From Leucobacter sp. OH1287 (GTDB lineage: Bacteria > Actinomycetota > Actinomycetes > Actinomycetales > Microbacteriaceae), in contig NZ_RQYM01000001.1 of assembly GCF_003859945.1 (NCBI RefSeq), positions 177,874 to 241,873 on the forward strand: a stretch of 64,000 bases of DNA. Reading direction: 5' to 3'. The notes beneath the pieces are model-generated. The model ran no database searches. It saw nothing but the letters and a program-made list of their open reading frames with translations, and had not been told where the DNA came from. A program made the position numbers and the translations under genes. Positions 39,593 through 49,019 of the stretch are shown here, piece by piece. Numbering within the stretch: position 1 is the first letter of the stretch; every line of letters starts with the position of its first letter.

Positions 39593-40933
39593 ATGTCGCT
39601 TGTTAACCCACAACAAAAACCTGACAGCAGCCCGGGGGAGCCCGTGCCTTTGGCGTGTGTTTCTGAAACCGCGAGAATCGCCGCTGACCTGATCCGTATC
39701 GACACCAGCAACCGTGGGCAGGGGGACGCGAACCCGGAGCTGCCCGCCGCCGAGTATGTTGCCGAGTACCTGACCGGGCTTGGCTTAAAACCGCAGTTTT
39801 TTGAGTCCGCTCCCGGCAGGGTGAGCGTTGTCACCAGGGTCCCGGGTGCGGATCCGACACTGCCTGCGCTGGTGCTGCACGGCCACCTCGATGTTGTCCC
39901 GGCGGATCCGGCAAACTGGTCCGTTGACCCGTTCGCGGGTGTGATTAAGGACGGGATGCTGTGGGGGCGTGGCGCCGTTGACATGAAGATCATGGACGCG
40001 ATGATGCTCACCGCCGTTGCTGAGCTGCTGCGTGCGGGTGAGTTGCCGCGGCGCGAATTGATATTGGCGTTCTTTGCGGACGAGGAGAACGGCGGTGTGT
40101 TTGGTAGCCAGTGGCTGGTAAAAAACCACCCGGAGGTGTTTGCAGGGGCGGCGACCGCGGTTAGCGAGGTCGGAGGATACTCTGTGCACTTTGGTGACAA
40201 GCGTGCGTATCTCTTACAGACCGGTGAAAAATGTCTTGACTGGGTGCGGCTGACCGCGAAGGGGACAGCCCAGCACGGCAGCAGTATTCCGCTAGATAAC
40301 CCGCTGACGAAGCTCGCGAGGGCGGTTGCGAGGGTTGGCGACCACGAGTGGCCGGTTGAGCTGACACCAACAACCGCCGAGCTTTTGCAGCAGATTGAGC
40401 AGCTGACGGGGCCGGGCTCACCAACCGAGCTGGTTGCCCGGGCCGGTGCCGGATCCGGTTTCCTAAAATCGAGCCTCAGGGTGACAACCAACCCGACCGT
40501 GCTCGACGCCGGATACATGCACAATGTTATCCCCGACACGGCCGGCGCGATAGTGGATATGCGCTCCCTGCCGGGCAGTCGTGAGGCGGCGATGCAGAAA
40601 CTGGTTGAGCTGGTTGGAGACGACGCCGACATAACCCCGATCTTTAGTGGGAAGGGGATGGAAACCGACTTCAGCGGTGAGCTGGTTGAGGCGGTGCGGG
40701 AGAGCCTTTTGCGTCACGACCCGGAGGCGGTTGTGTTGCCCTACCTGCTCTCCGGCGGCACAGATAACAAACACCTCTCAGATATTGGTATTGTTGGATA
40801 CGGCTTTGCGCCTCTCAAACTCCCCAGGGACATGGATTTTCCCGCCATGTTCCACGGCGTTGACGAGCGTGTGCCGCTGACCGCAATAGATTTCGGGCAC
40901 CGTGTGCTGCTTGATTTCTTGCGCACCTACTAA
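39593..40933 (+). CDS. M20/M25/M40 family metallopeptidase
   Basis: This is a 446-residue zinc enzyme. The metal site is formed by [19 protein letters not shown] and FADEENGG (the general base Glu lies in this run), with a later His in [11 protein letters not shown]. Dimerisation-domain residues lie around [14 protein letters not shown]. The family includes dipeptidases and acylases (DapE/ArgE/carboxypeptidase G2 relatives). The exact substrate is unknown. It lies 18 bases upstream of uppP and may be in the same transcript. Confidence 0.9.
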   Translation: MSLVNPQQKPDSSPGEPVPLACVSETARIAADLIRIDTSNRGQGDANPELPAAEYVAEYLTGLGLKPQFFESAPGRVSVVTRVPGADPTLPALVLHGHLDVVPADPANWSVDPFAGVIKDGMLWGRGAVDMKIMDAMMLTAVAELLRAGELPRRELILAFFADEENGGVFGSQWLVKNHPEVFAGAATAVSEVGGYSVHFGDKRAYLLQTGEKCLDWVRLTAKGTAQHGSSIPLDNPLTKLARAVARVGDHEWPVELTPTTAELLQQIEQLTGPGSPTELVARAGAGSGFLKSSLRVTTNPTVLDAGYMHNVIPDTAGAIVDMRSLPGSREAAMQKLVELVGDDADITPIFSGKGMETDFSGELVEAVRESLLRHDPEAVVLPYLLSGGTDNKHLSDIGIVGYGFAPLKLPRDMDFPAMFHGVDERVPLTAIDFGHRVLLDFLRTY

Positions 40934-40950
40934 CTTTTGACGAGGACAAT

Positions 40951-41838
40951 TTGAACCTATTTGAGGCAATCGTGCTGGGAATTGTGCAGGGGCTCACCGA
41001 GTTTCTGCCAATTTCGTCTTCGGCGCACCTGCGACTAACCAGTCAGCTGCTCGGCATCGGCGACGCCGGCAGCTCCTTCACCGCGATCACGCAGCTCGGC
41101 ACCGAGGCTGCCGTGGTTGTGTTCTTCTGGCGAGATATTCTGCGCATTGTGAAGGCGTGGTTCGGTTCCCTGTTTGGGCGGGTGGATCGCGGCAACTCCG
41201 ACGCTAAAATGGGCTGGTGGATCATCCTGGGTTCTGTCCCTATCGTCGTCTGCGGTGTGCTGTTTGAGCACCTGATTGATTCATCGCTGCGCTCGCTCTG
41301 GTTTGTTGGGGCGATGCTGATTATCTTCGGTATCCTGTTGGGCATCGCTGACCGGCTGGGGCGCAGCGACCGACAGTTAAGCTCACTAACCGCAAAACAC
41401 GGCATTATTTACGGCCTCGCGCAGGCTTTGGCGCTGATCCCCGGTGTTTCCCGCTCCGGCGGCACAATCACCGCGGGCCGTCTGCTCGGCTACTCGCGGG
41501 AGGCTGCCGCGCGCTACAGTTTCCTGCTGGCAATCCCCGCGGTGGTTGGATCCGGCGGCTACAAACTCTATAAGTCGTTGAAGGAGCCCAGCACGGTGCC
41601 GGGAATGCAAACCCTGGTTGCCACGATTGTTGCCTTCGCGGTTGCGATTGCGATTATTAAGTGGTTTATGAGCTACATCTCAACCCGTAGTTTTATGCCA
41701 TTCGTGATTTACCGGATCGTGCTTGGTGCGGTTATTCTGGTGCTTGTCGCAACCGGTGTGCTGCAGGCGGACGGCGGTATCACAGTTGCTGAACAGTCGC
41801 AGCTGACGACTGTAACCCACCCGATCGGAGCGAAATAA
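40951..41838 (+). CDS. uppP: Undecaprenyl-diphosphatase
   Basis: This 295-residue BacA/UppP membrane enzyme recycles undecaprenyl diphosphate for cell-wall synthesis. The two catalytic loops are [16 protein letters not shown] near the N-terminus and [20 protein letters not shown] near the middle. The start is TTG 40951 with GAGGAC upstream. It is directly followed by mshC (the stop is adjacent to ATG 41839). This pairing with mshC is common in actinobacteria. Confidence 0.96.
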   Translation: MNLFEAIVLGIVQGLTEFLPISSSAHLRLTSQLLGIGDAGSSFTAITQLGTEAAVVVFFWRDILRIVKAWFGSLFGRVDRGNSDAKMGWWIILGSVPIVVCGVLFEHLIDSSLRSLWFVGAMLIIFGILLGIADRLGRSDRQLSSLTAKHGIIYGLAQALALIPGVSRSGGTITAGRLLGYSREAAARYSFLLAIPAVVGSGGYKLYKSLKEPSTVPGMQTLVATIVAFAVAIAIIKWFMSYISTRSFMPFVIYRIVLGAVILVLVATGVLQADGGITVAEQSQLTTVTHPIGAK

Positions 41839-43092
41839 ATGCGTACCTGGACGGCGCCTGAACTGCCCGAGCTGAGCGAGATTCTAAAACCGGCTGAGGC
41901 TCCTAAGCTGTTTAACACGGCAACGGGCAGGATCGAAAACCTGTGTGTGAAAGACAATCTCGCAACCCTCTATGTTTGTGGGATCACACCCTACGACGCA
42001 ACCCACATCGGTCACGCCTTCACCTATCTGACCTACGACATGCTGCAGCGTGCCTGGTTGGACGCGGGAGTTGAGGTGGCGTACGCACAAAACATCACCG
42101 ATGTTGATGATCCGCTGCTGGAGCGCGCAAACAGCACAGGCGTTAACTGGCAGGAGCTGGCCGCAGAGCAGATTGCGCTGTTCCGGTCCGATATGCACAG
42201 GCTGAACATGCTGCCGCCAACCCACTTCACCGCGGTTACCGAGGTTATCGAGGATATTGCCGAGACGGTTTTGCGGCTAGAGAAACAGGGTATTGGCTAC
42301 CGTGTGCCAACACCAGACGCTGACACGGACGATATCTACTTTGACATCAGCAGGGCAGAGGAGCTGAGCCCGTGGCGGCTCGGCGATGTTGCGCACTATG
42401 AGCAGTCAGAGCTGCTGATTTTGAGTGCGGCGCGGGGCGGCGACCCGGACCGTCCGGGGAAGCGTAACCAGCTGGATCCGCTGCTGTGGCGTGCAGCACG
42501 CGAGGGGGAGCCGAGCTGGGACACCGTCGTCGGTAAGGGACGCCCGGGCTGGCATATTGAGTGCGCGGTGATTGCGCAGCAGGCTTTGGGAACACCGTTT
42601 ACTGTGCAGGGCGGCGGGCACGATCTGATCTTCCCGCACCATGAACTGTCCGCTGCGAGCGCCGCGGCCGTCACCAATACACCGCTTGCGCACCTCTACT
42701 CACACACCGCGCTGGTTTCCTACCAGGGCTACAAGATGAGCAAGTCGCGCGGCAACCTGGTGTTTGTTTCGAAGCTGCTAAACAGTGGCGCTGAAGGATC
42801 CGCGATCCGCCTCGCCCTGCTCGGTCACCACTATCGCACCGAGTGGGAGTGGTTTGACCGAGACCTGGAGACGGCGAAACAGCGGTTGAATAACTGGCGG
42901 GAGCTTTTGCACTGGAAACCGGCGGAGCCGGTTGAGAGCACAACCGTTGTTGCGCAGCTGCGGGCGGCGCTTGCGAACGATCTTGATACGCCGCTAATGC
43001 TCGCGATTGTCGACGGCGCGGTTACTGTCGGGGTTGATAATCCGGAGCTGCTTGCGAAGGCGATTGAGCGGCTGCTCGGGGTTAGCCTGTGA
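41839..43092 (+). CDS. mshC: Cysteine:GlcN-inositol ligase (mycothiol synthesis)
   Basis: This 417-residue class I tRNA-synthetase-like enzyme joins cysteine to GlcN-myo-inositol, a key step in mycothiol synthesis. It shares its fold with CysRS but has the MshC N-terminus (MRTWTAPELP) and YVCGITPYDATHIGHAFTYL with the zinc-binding Cys and HIGH motif. The KMSKSRGNLVFVS motif lies near residue 300. Its presence indicates that this organism makes mycothiol. It overlaps the HAD gene by 4 bases (GTGA). Confidence 0.94.
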   Translation: MRTWTAPELPELSEILKPAEAPKLFNTATGRIENLCVKDNLATLYVCGITPYDATHIGHAFTYLTYDMLQRAWLDAGVEVAYAQNITDVDDPLLERANSTGVNWQELAAEQIALFRSDMHRLNMLPPTHFTAVTEVIEDIAETVLRLEKQGIGYRVPTPDADTDDIYFDISRAEELSPWRLGDVAHYEQSELLILSAARGGDPDRPGKRNQLDPLLWRAAREGEPSWDTVVGKGRPGWHIECAVIAQQALGTPFTVQGGGHDLIFPHHELSAASAAAVTNTPLAHLYSHTALVSYQGYKMSKSRGNLVFVSKLLNSGAEGSAIRLALLGHHYRTEWEWFDRDLETAKQRLNNWRELLHWKPAEPVESTTVVAQLRAALANDLDTPLMLAIVDGAVTVGVDNPELLAKAIERLLGVSL

Positions 43093-43826
43093 CCGGGGTT
43101 TTTGCTGATTCTTTACGTCAGGCTCCGGCTGCTGTGCTGTGGGATCTAGACGGCACAATCATCGACTCGGAGCCGCTGTGGCTTAACACCGAACAGCAGA
43201 TGCTGGCGCGTTACGGCCTAAAACTGACCGATGAGGTTGTTGAAAAAATGGTCGGCATAGATCTGCGTGACGGCGCGCAGCTGTTTCAACGCCTGGGCGT
43301 GCCGTTGACCGTTTCAGAGATTATCGGCGAGTGGGTTTCGGGTGTCACCGAACAGATGTTGCGTGGGGAGGCCGCCTGGCGCCCCGGTGCTAGGGAGCTG
43401 CTGGCCGAGGTACGAGCGGCCGGTGTCAGAAATGCGCTGGTGACCATGTCGACGTTCGCGATCGCCAAGCGGGTCACCGATTTGCTGCCCGCGGGCACCT
43501 TCGACACGGTTGTTGCGAGGGATCATGTGACCCGCGGAAAACCGCACCCCGATGCCTACCTGATGGCTGCCGAACAGCTCGGGGTGAGCGCCGCAGACTG
43601 TTTAGCGTTTGAGGACTCCCGCACGGGGCTGACCGCCGCTAGCGCCGCCGGTGCCGTATCTGTCGGTGTTAAACACCTGCAGGAGCTTCACGATGTTCCC
43701 GCTCACGCCGTAATTCCATCGCTTTTAGGCTTCGGGTTTGCGGATCCGCAAGGGGGCTCGGTATTAAGTGTTTTTGCTGCTAACTACAAAAGAGAGCCGC
43801 ACCCTGGCGGCTACTGTGAGGTATAG
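43089..43826 (+). CDS. HAD-superfamily phosphatase
   Basis: This 245-residue protein has catalytic motif I LWDLDGTIIDSEPLW, motif II TMSTF, and motif III-IV region RGKPHPDAYLMAAEQLG...AFEDSRTGL. It belongs to the beta-phosphoglucomutase-like HAD group. GTG 43089 overlaps the mshC stop. The family is often found between mshC and trmI in actinobacteria. Whether it acts in mycothiol synthesis, where the MshA2 phosphatase gene is unknown in many species, is speculation. Confidence 0.88.
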   Translation: MTGVFADSLRQAPAAVLWDLDGTIIDSEPLWLNTEQQMLARYGLKLTDEVVEKMVGIDLRDGAQLFQRLGVPLTVSEIIGEWVSGVTEQMLRGEAAWRPGARELLAEVRAAGVRNALVTMSTFAIAKRVTDLLPAGTFDTVVARDHVTRGKPHPDAYLMAAEQLGVSAADCLAFEDSRTGLTAASAAGAVSVGVKHLQELHDVPAHAVIPSLLGFGFADPQGGSVLSVFAANYKREPHPGGYCEV

Positions 43827-43828
43827 AA

Positions 43829-44911
43829 ATGACTACTGCGCGCGGACCGTTTGTGTACGGTGACCGGATCCAGCTGAGCGGGCCAAAGAATAAACGCTAC
43901 AGTATTACGCTGCACCCGGAGGGGGAGTTTCACACCCACTGGGGTGCGATCCCGCACAGTGACATTGTTGGTCGCCCCGACGCTTCGATCCTGACGATGC
44001 CGGGCGGGGAGGAGTTTCTCGCGATGCGCCCGCTTTTGCGTGACTGGGTTATGGCGATGCCGCGCGGCGCCGCAATTGTCTATCCGAAGGATGCCGCCCA
44101 GATTGTTTCCCTCGCCGATATTGCGCCTGGCCTGCGGGTGATTGAGGCGGGTGTTGGATCCGGTGCCCTGTCTCTGCATCTGCTGCGGGCGCTCGGTTCA
44201 TCCGGGGAGCTGCACTCGATTGAGATCCGCGACGAGTTTGCGGACATTGCCGCCGCAAACATTGCCGCATACTACGGGGGAGAAGCACCGGAGAACTGGC
44301 GGTTGAGCGTTGGTGCGCTGCAGGAGCGGCTGCCCGAGCTTGAGGAGCCAGGCAGTGTTGACCGGGTTGTGCTCGACATGCTCGCCCCGTGGGAGTGTGT
44401 TGACGCGGCGGCGGATGCGCTGGTTGCGGGCGGTGTTTTGCTCGCCTATGTTGCAACCGTCACCCAGCTGTCCAGGTTTGTTGAGGCGGTGCGGGCAACC
44501 GGCCGGTTCACCCACCCGGAGTCACAGGAGAGTATGGTGCGCGGCTGGCACGTTGAGGGTCTCGCTGTTCGGCCGGATCACCGAATGGTTGGGCACACCG
44601 GGTTCCTCGCGATCGCCCGCAAACTCGCCGATGGCACGGTGCTGCCGGAGCTGAAGCGTCGCGCCTCAAAATCGAACTACTCGGAGGAGGACGTTGCCGC
44701 CTGGACACCCGATATGGTCGGTGAGATGGTTAAGAGCAACAAGGTTTTGCGCAAGAAGGTGAGGGACGCGCAGCGTTTCGCAGCCCAGCGCGGCAACCCC
44801 GGTGACGGCACCAGCGAGCAGGTAGCGCAGCAACCGGAGGGGACCGCGCCACAGCCCGAGCAGGGTGCTGCCCAGTGGGCTGCTGAGACGCCTGCTGACG
44901 GCACCGAATAG
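43829..44911 (+). CDS. trmI: tRNA (adenine-58-N1)-methyltransferase
   Basis: This 360-residue AdoMet enzyme forms m1A58 in tRNA. The N-terminal MTTARGPFVYGDRIQLSG is typical of actinobacterial TrmI. It contains PKDAAQIVSLADIAPG, the AdoMet motif VIEAGVGSGALSLHLLRALG, and DRVVLDMLAPWE. The C-terminal 60 residues are a Gln/Pro/Ala-rich tail outside the fold. It begins two bases after the HAD gene. Confidence 0.94.
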   Translation: MTTARGPFVYGDRIQLSGPKNKRYSITLHPEGEFHTHWGAIPHSDIVGRPDASILTMPGGEEFLAMRPLLRDWVMAMPRGAAIVYPKDAAQIVSLADIAPGLRVIEAGVGSGALSLHLLRALGSSGELHSIEIRDEFADIAAANIAAYYGGEAPENWRLSVGALQERLPELEEPGSVDRVVLDMLAPWECVDAAADALVAGGVLLAYVATVTQLSRFVEAVRATGRFTHPESQESMVRGWHVEGLAVRPDHRMVGHTGFLAIARKLADGTVLPELKRRASKSNYSEEDVAAWTPDMVGEMVKSNKVLRKKVRDAQRFAAQRGNPGDGTSEQVAQQPEGTAPQPEQGAAQWAAETPADGTE

Positions 44912-44937
44912 CTTGCCACCCGGCCGCGTTTCTCAAG

Positions 44938-44943
44938 TACAAT
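44938..44943 (+). promoter_or_regulatory. -10 box before the FKBP-like lipoprotein
   Basis: TACAAT lies 27 bases before the ATG at 44971, and a GAAAGG ribosome binding site fits in between. A clear -35 is not seen. Confidence 0.35.
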
Positions 44944-44970
44944 ATCTCTAGCAGTTATTGAAAGGTCACT

Positions 44971-45948
44971 ATGCGTCGCAGACTTACCACCGCTCTCACC
45001 CTGGGTGCGCTAGCGCTGACTGTTTCAGCGTGTTACAACAAGCCGATTAACGGGGTTAAAGACCCAAACGCGTGCGATCCGGTGTTTACCGCTGGCGCAG
45101 TGAGCAACGAGATCGCAACCGCCGCGGGCAGCAAACTGCCTGAGGAGTTGCGGGTGGATCCGGAAAGCGCCGTCACCCAGGTGCAGGCAACCGCGAAATC
45201 TGTGCAGCAGAGCGACAAGGCTAAAGCCGCGGTCAGCTCCGGTCAGCAGGTGAAGAAGGTGAAAACAGACGAGCTGGTTTCTGTTGCCTTCACAATCTAC
45301 GACGGCGGTTCCGGTCAAGCGCTAAACCCGCAGTCAAGCAGCGTTTTTGTGGATATGCAGCTGGATGTTAAGGGTGTCCCAAAAACCCTGCTCGACATGC
45401 TCACCTGCCAGGAGACCGGCTCCCGCGTCACCGCGGTGCTGCCTCCTTCTCAGTCAGCGGAACTGTTTGCCGGCTTTAACAGCGCAGCGCTGCAGGCGGA
45501 TCCAACCCAGCCACAGCACGCGGTGATTGTCGCCGATATCTACAACACCGGCTCGAAGCTGCCAGCGGGCGCAAACAAGTCACTGCCAGCCGGTTACCCG
45601 GCCGTGACCGCAGCCCCTAACGGACGCCCCGGCGTTGTTATCCCACCAACCCCGCAGCCGACAGAATCAACCGCTGCCGCTCTCATCGAGGGCACCGGCT
45701 CGGAGCTGAAAGCTGACCAGGGTGCGGTTGTTAACATCCTGCACCTCAGCTGGCAGGGGATTGTGCTGGAAAACACCTGGGACACAGCACCCGAGCCGAT
45801 CGCAGCGGAAAACACCCTCGACACCCACGTTATTCGCCCGCTTTTGACCGGGTTCCCGGTTGGTTCGCGGGTGGTTGTGATGGTGCCGGAACCCGCGGCT
45901 GACACAACCCACGTCTACGTTGTAGACATTCTGCTCGCAAGCAACTAA
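44971..45948 (+). CDS. FKBP-like peptidyl-prolyl isomerase lipoprotein
   Basis: This is a 325-residue exported lipoprotein with lipobox LTVSACYNKP (Cys near residue 21). The last third resembles an FKBP domain: VVNILHLSWQGIVLENTWDTAPEP, then IRPLLTGFPVGSRVVVMVPEP. Key FKBP residues are only partly kept, so isomerase activity is doubtful. A two-part FKBP-like lipoprotein upstream of pafBC-tatC is common in Microbacteriaceae. It follows trmI by 59 bases with its own GAAAGG ribosome binding site. Confidence 0.72.
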   Translation: MRRRLTTALTLGALALTVSACYNKPINGVKDPNACDPVFTAGAVSNEIATAAGSKLPEELRVDPESAVTQVQATAKSVQQSDKAKAAVSSGQQVKKVKTDELVSVAFTIYDGGSGQALNPQSSSVFVDMQLDVKGVPKTLLDMLTCQETGSRVTAVLPPSQSAELFAGFNSAALQADPTQPQHAVIVADIYNTGSKLPAGANKSLPAGYPAVTAAPNGRPGVVIPPTPQPTESTAAALIEGTGSELKADQGAVVNILHLSWQGIVLENTWDTAPEPIAAENTLDTHVIRPLLTGFPVGSRVVVMVPEPAADTTHVYVVDILLASN

Positions 45949-45958
45949 CCCTCCACAG

Positions 45959-48187
45959 ATGGCAAGAAAGCCCCGGTCAGCAGTCACAGCAACGCAGCGC
46001 GTCTACCGCCTGAAACTGTTTTTGCTGGAGCACGGTGGGCTGTTTACGCACCGCGATATCCGTGGCGCCGTAGCTGACTATCAGGGTGAGGGCGGATCCG
46101 CCACCCGCAGCAAAAAACTGGAACGCGACCTCGAACTGATCGCGAAAACCGGCTGGGAGCTGCAGCCTGAGGGGTTCCGCGAGGTGTTTCGGGGCAGGGA
46201 GCAGCTGTATCGCCTGCGGGTTTCTGACTCGCTGCTGCCGCTGCAGCACGCAGACGGGCGGCCTGCGTTTACCCCGAAACAGTTGGCGCTGCTGCGAGCA
46301 GCCGCCGAGAGCCTGCACAGCACCGTCTACCACGATGACGCGCTAGAGATTCTAATGCGGATCACGGCAGCCGAGGAACGATTCTCGGTGCAGCTGCAGC
46401 ATCTCCCGGTGGCGCTGGAAAAGCAGCACGTCAACGCAACCGCGCGCGCGGCTTACCGGGCGATGCGGCAGCAGAAACAGCTGCGCTTTCACTACTATGC
46501 GCCAAAGTATCGGAAGCTGCCCGGCCATGCCATGGCGGTGAAACAGATTTCGGTGTGGCGGGTTGAGAGCCTTGAGGGCAAACTGTTTATTATCGGTTTT
46601 GATCACCGGGTTGGTGAGCCGCGCACCTACCTGCTTGACCGGATTGGGGAGTATCGGCAGCTCAACCTGAAGGCTAAACCGGTCTCTGACGAACTGCTGC
46701 AGCGCGCCAAAGACGCTTTCTTACAGCACCGCGAAGAGCAGACGGCGACGCTCGTGATTGACCCGGATCAGCCCGGCGCTAAATCGCTTATGGCGCTGCC
46801 TGACGCGGTTCACACACCGCTCAGGGAGGATGATGGCGGATCCGCCAAAAACCCTCGCGCCCTGTTGCTAACGCTAAAAACCCACGATCTGCGCCTGCTC
46901 GCCGCGAGCGTTGTGCAGCACAGCGAGGCGGTGCTTGAGGTTCGCACTCCCGAGCTGCGAGAGGCGGTTGGGGAGCTGCTTAACACCGTGATCGACCAGC
47001 ACAGCGGTGCCGCGGCCGATGAGGAGGTTTTGGCGCAGCTGACGCGGGAACGGAAAACCGATCTGCGCTCTGCCGCCGGCGCGTTAACCCAGCAGCAGAA
47101 ATCGCAGCTTGCCGAGTCGCTTTTGTTTATGCGGCCGGAAGTGTATCCGCTCGCGGAGCTGGCGAACGCCCTCGGCCTGCACGACAGCAACAGCAACATC
47201 TCCGACCTGAAGGCGGTGTGCGAGGTTCTAGAGACGAGCTACGATGTGCGGGTGCTGATTGCGGGCGATGCCGAGGAGCTAACAATTGAGGTGCTGGAAA
47301 GCGCCGGGGTTGACCGCTTCTACGGTTTTAACCGCCGTCACACAACGGTTCTGTCGTATCCGCTGCAGCGCCTCGCCGAACTGCTCAGCGGCGACTGGCT
47401 GGCCGAGCACCGCGAGCTGTTGAAAACACTCGGGCTGAGCGAGGCGGATCCCGCGGCGGCTGAGGTGGCATCTGAGGGGGCTGCGGCCTCTGAGCTCGGG
47501 GAGGATGAGGCAGCGGATCCGGCGGTGGATCCCGCGATCCTGCACAGCAACCTACAAACCCTGTTTAGCGCGGCGCTAAACCGCGAAACCGTCCGCTTCA
47601 ACTACCTCAACCTGGCGGCGGAGGTGAGTTCGCACAGCGGGATTCCGAAAGCGATCTTTGAGGACAACGGCGACTGGCTGCTGCGCATGTGGTCGCCCGC
47701 CAAACAGCAGCACGCAAACTACCGCTGCCGGGCAATTATTGGCGCGGCCGCGAAGGTCGCTACGGCGGCGGGGGCGGATCCACAAACCACCGCCGCTGAG
47801 ACCTCGATGCCGGAGAGCGAACCGGGGCAGCACCAACCAGCAGACAACCAGCAGGGGCAAGGCGGGCAAGATCGGGGCGGATCCGGGCAGCACCGGCCGG
47901 GGCAGGTTGTCACGGTTGTTATCTCACCGCCCGCGGAGTGGACACTAATGAGCCGCGACCCACGCTATTTGGTTGCGCGAGAGTCCGGTAACAGTGTTGC
48001 GCTGGTGACGCTGTTTGACTACGCGAGCGCGGCGGTGACGCTGGTGAAGCGCGCGCCGGGGCAGGTTTGGTTGCCGATTTTGCCGCCCGCCGATTACGCT
48101 CACCGGCTCGATCCAGCCGTCCAGGATTATTGGTGTGAAAGCGTGCTTAACTGGGCAGGTGAGTTACAGCGGCGACTGGTGCGGTAG
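45959..48187 (+). CDS. pafBC: Fused PafB-PafC WYL-domain transcriptional regulator
   Basis: This 742-residue protein carries two units that are usually separate genes. Unit 1 has an N-terminal helix-turn-helix (RLKLFLLEHGGLFTHRDIRG) and a WYL domain (RFHYYAPKYRKLPGHA...VWRVESLEGKLFIIGFDH). Unit 2, from about residue 375, has a second helix-turn-helix (AELANALGLHD...) and another WYL-like part with VRFNYLNLA. A Gln/Gly-rich insert interrupts unit 2 near residues 610-655. PafBC activates DNA-damage genes in mycobacteria independently of LexA. It stands directly before tatC. No Shine-Dalgarno sequence is visible at ATG 45959. Confidence 0.86.
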   Translation: MARKPRSAVTATQRVYRLKLFLLEHGGLFTHRDIRGAVADYQGEGGSATRSKKLERDLELIAKTGWELQPEGFREVFRGREQLYRLRVSDSLLPLQHADGRPAFTPKQLALLRAAAESLHSTVYHDDALEILMRITAAEERFSVQLQHLPVALEKQHVNATARAAYRAMRQQKQLRFHYYAPKYRKLPGHAMAVKQISVWRVESLEGKLFIIGFDHRVGEPRTYLLDRIGEYRQLNLKAKPVSDELLQRAKDAFLQHREEQTATLVIDPDQPGAKSLMALPDAVHTPLREDDGGSAKNPRALLLTLKTHDLRLLAASVVQHSEAVLEVRTPELREAVGELLNTVIDQHSGAAADEEVLAQLTRERKTDLRSAAGALTQQQKSQLAESLLFMRPEVYPLAELANALGLHDSNSNISDLKAVCEVLETSYDVRVLIAGDAEELTIEVLESAGVDRFYGFNRRHTTVLSYPLQRLAELLSGDWLAEHRELLKTLGLSEADPAAAEVASEGAAASELGEDEAADPAVDPAILHSNLQTLFSAALNRETVRFNYLNLAAEVSSHSGIPKAIFEDNGDWLLRMWSPAKQQHANYRCRAIIGAAAKVATAAGADPQTTAAETSMPESEPGQHQPADNQQGQGGQDRGGSGQHRPGQVVTVVISPPAEWTLMSRDPRYLVARESGNSVALVTLFDYASAAVTLVKRAPGQVWLPILPPADYAHRLDPAVQDYWCESVLNWAGELQRRLVR

Positions 48188-48203
48188 GCTAAACTACTTA
48201 GTG

Positions 48204-49019
48204 ATGAGCAGCTCAAAACGTAAACGCAACCCCGAGGGTAGGATGGGTCTTGGCGCGCACCTGCTTGAGCTGCGCAAACGCATTGTGATTTCCGCGCTGG
48301 CGATTGTTGTTGCGATGGTCGGCGGCTGGTTTCTCTCCGACATGGTCTGGGATTTTTTGCGCCTACCGGTGATTGAGATTGCCGCCGAATACAACCGGCA
48401 AGCACAAATCACCTTCTCCGATGTCACCTCGTCGTTCGACCTGAAGCTGAGGATCTCGTTCTTTATCGCGGTTTTGATCGCGGCTCCAATCTGGCTGCTG
48501 CAGGTGTGGCTGTTTTTCGCGCCGGGGTTAAAACGCAAAGAGAAACTGTTCGCGGTTGGGTTTATGGTGAGCGCGATTCCGCTGTTTGGGGCGGGCTGCT
48601 ATGTTGCCTGGATGGTGCTGCCGAATATTGTGCGGATCCTTAGCGTCTTCAGCTCCAGCCAGGACGCGCTGCTGCTTGACGCCCGCAACTATCTCGATTT
48701 TGCGACAAAACTGATCTTCGCGATCGGCGTCGGTTTTGTGCTGCCGGTGTTTATTGTGCTGCTGAACATGATGGGGATTCTCAGCGCGAAAAGCATCTGG
48801 CGCGGTTGGCGTGTTGCCGTCCTCCTGGTTGTGCTGTTCACCGCCGCTGTCACCCCGGCAGCTGACGTGATCAGCATGTTCCTGCTCGCGATCCCGATGA
48901 TTCTGCTCTACTTTATTGCCGGTCTGATCGCGCTGCGCCACGATAAGCGCCTCGAAAAGAAACAGGCCGCAGAGTTTGCGCCCTACGCTGACGCCGACAG
49001 CAGAGACAGCGCGGCATGA
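48204..49019 (+). CDS. tatC: Sec-independent translocase TatC
   Basis: This 271-residue TatC has six membrane helices. It has GLGAHLLELRKRIVISALAI at the N-terminus, and FSDVTSSFDLKLRISF in the first loop, holding the Phe/Glu-type signal-peptide binding region. The C-terminus is LIALRHDKRLEKKQ. It receives twin-arginine signal peptides. I chose ATG 48204; GTG 48201 is next to it. TatA is normally encoded between pafC and tatC, but only 16 bases lie between them here. It overlaps the helicase gene by 4 bases. Confidence 0.95.
   Translation: MSSSKRKRNPEGRMGLGAHLLELRKRIVISALAIVVAMVGGWFLSDMVWDFLRLPVIEIAAEYNRQAQITFSDVTSSFDLKLRISFFIAVLIAAPIWLLQVWLFFAPGLKRKEKLFAVGFMVSAIPLFGAGCYVAWMVLPNIVRILSVFSSSQDALLLDARNYLDFATKLIFAIGVGFVLPVFIVLLNMMGILSAKSIWRGWRVAVLLVVLFTAAVTPAADVISMFLLAIPMILLYFIAGLIALRHDKRLEKKQAAEFAPYADADSRDSAA

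Noticed and set aside
39586..40632. 348-residue minus-strand frame opposite the M20 peptidase
   Set aside because: Antisense shadow with Ser/Thr/Pro-rich composition and no family features.
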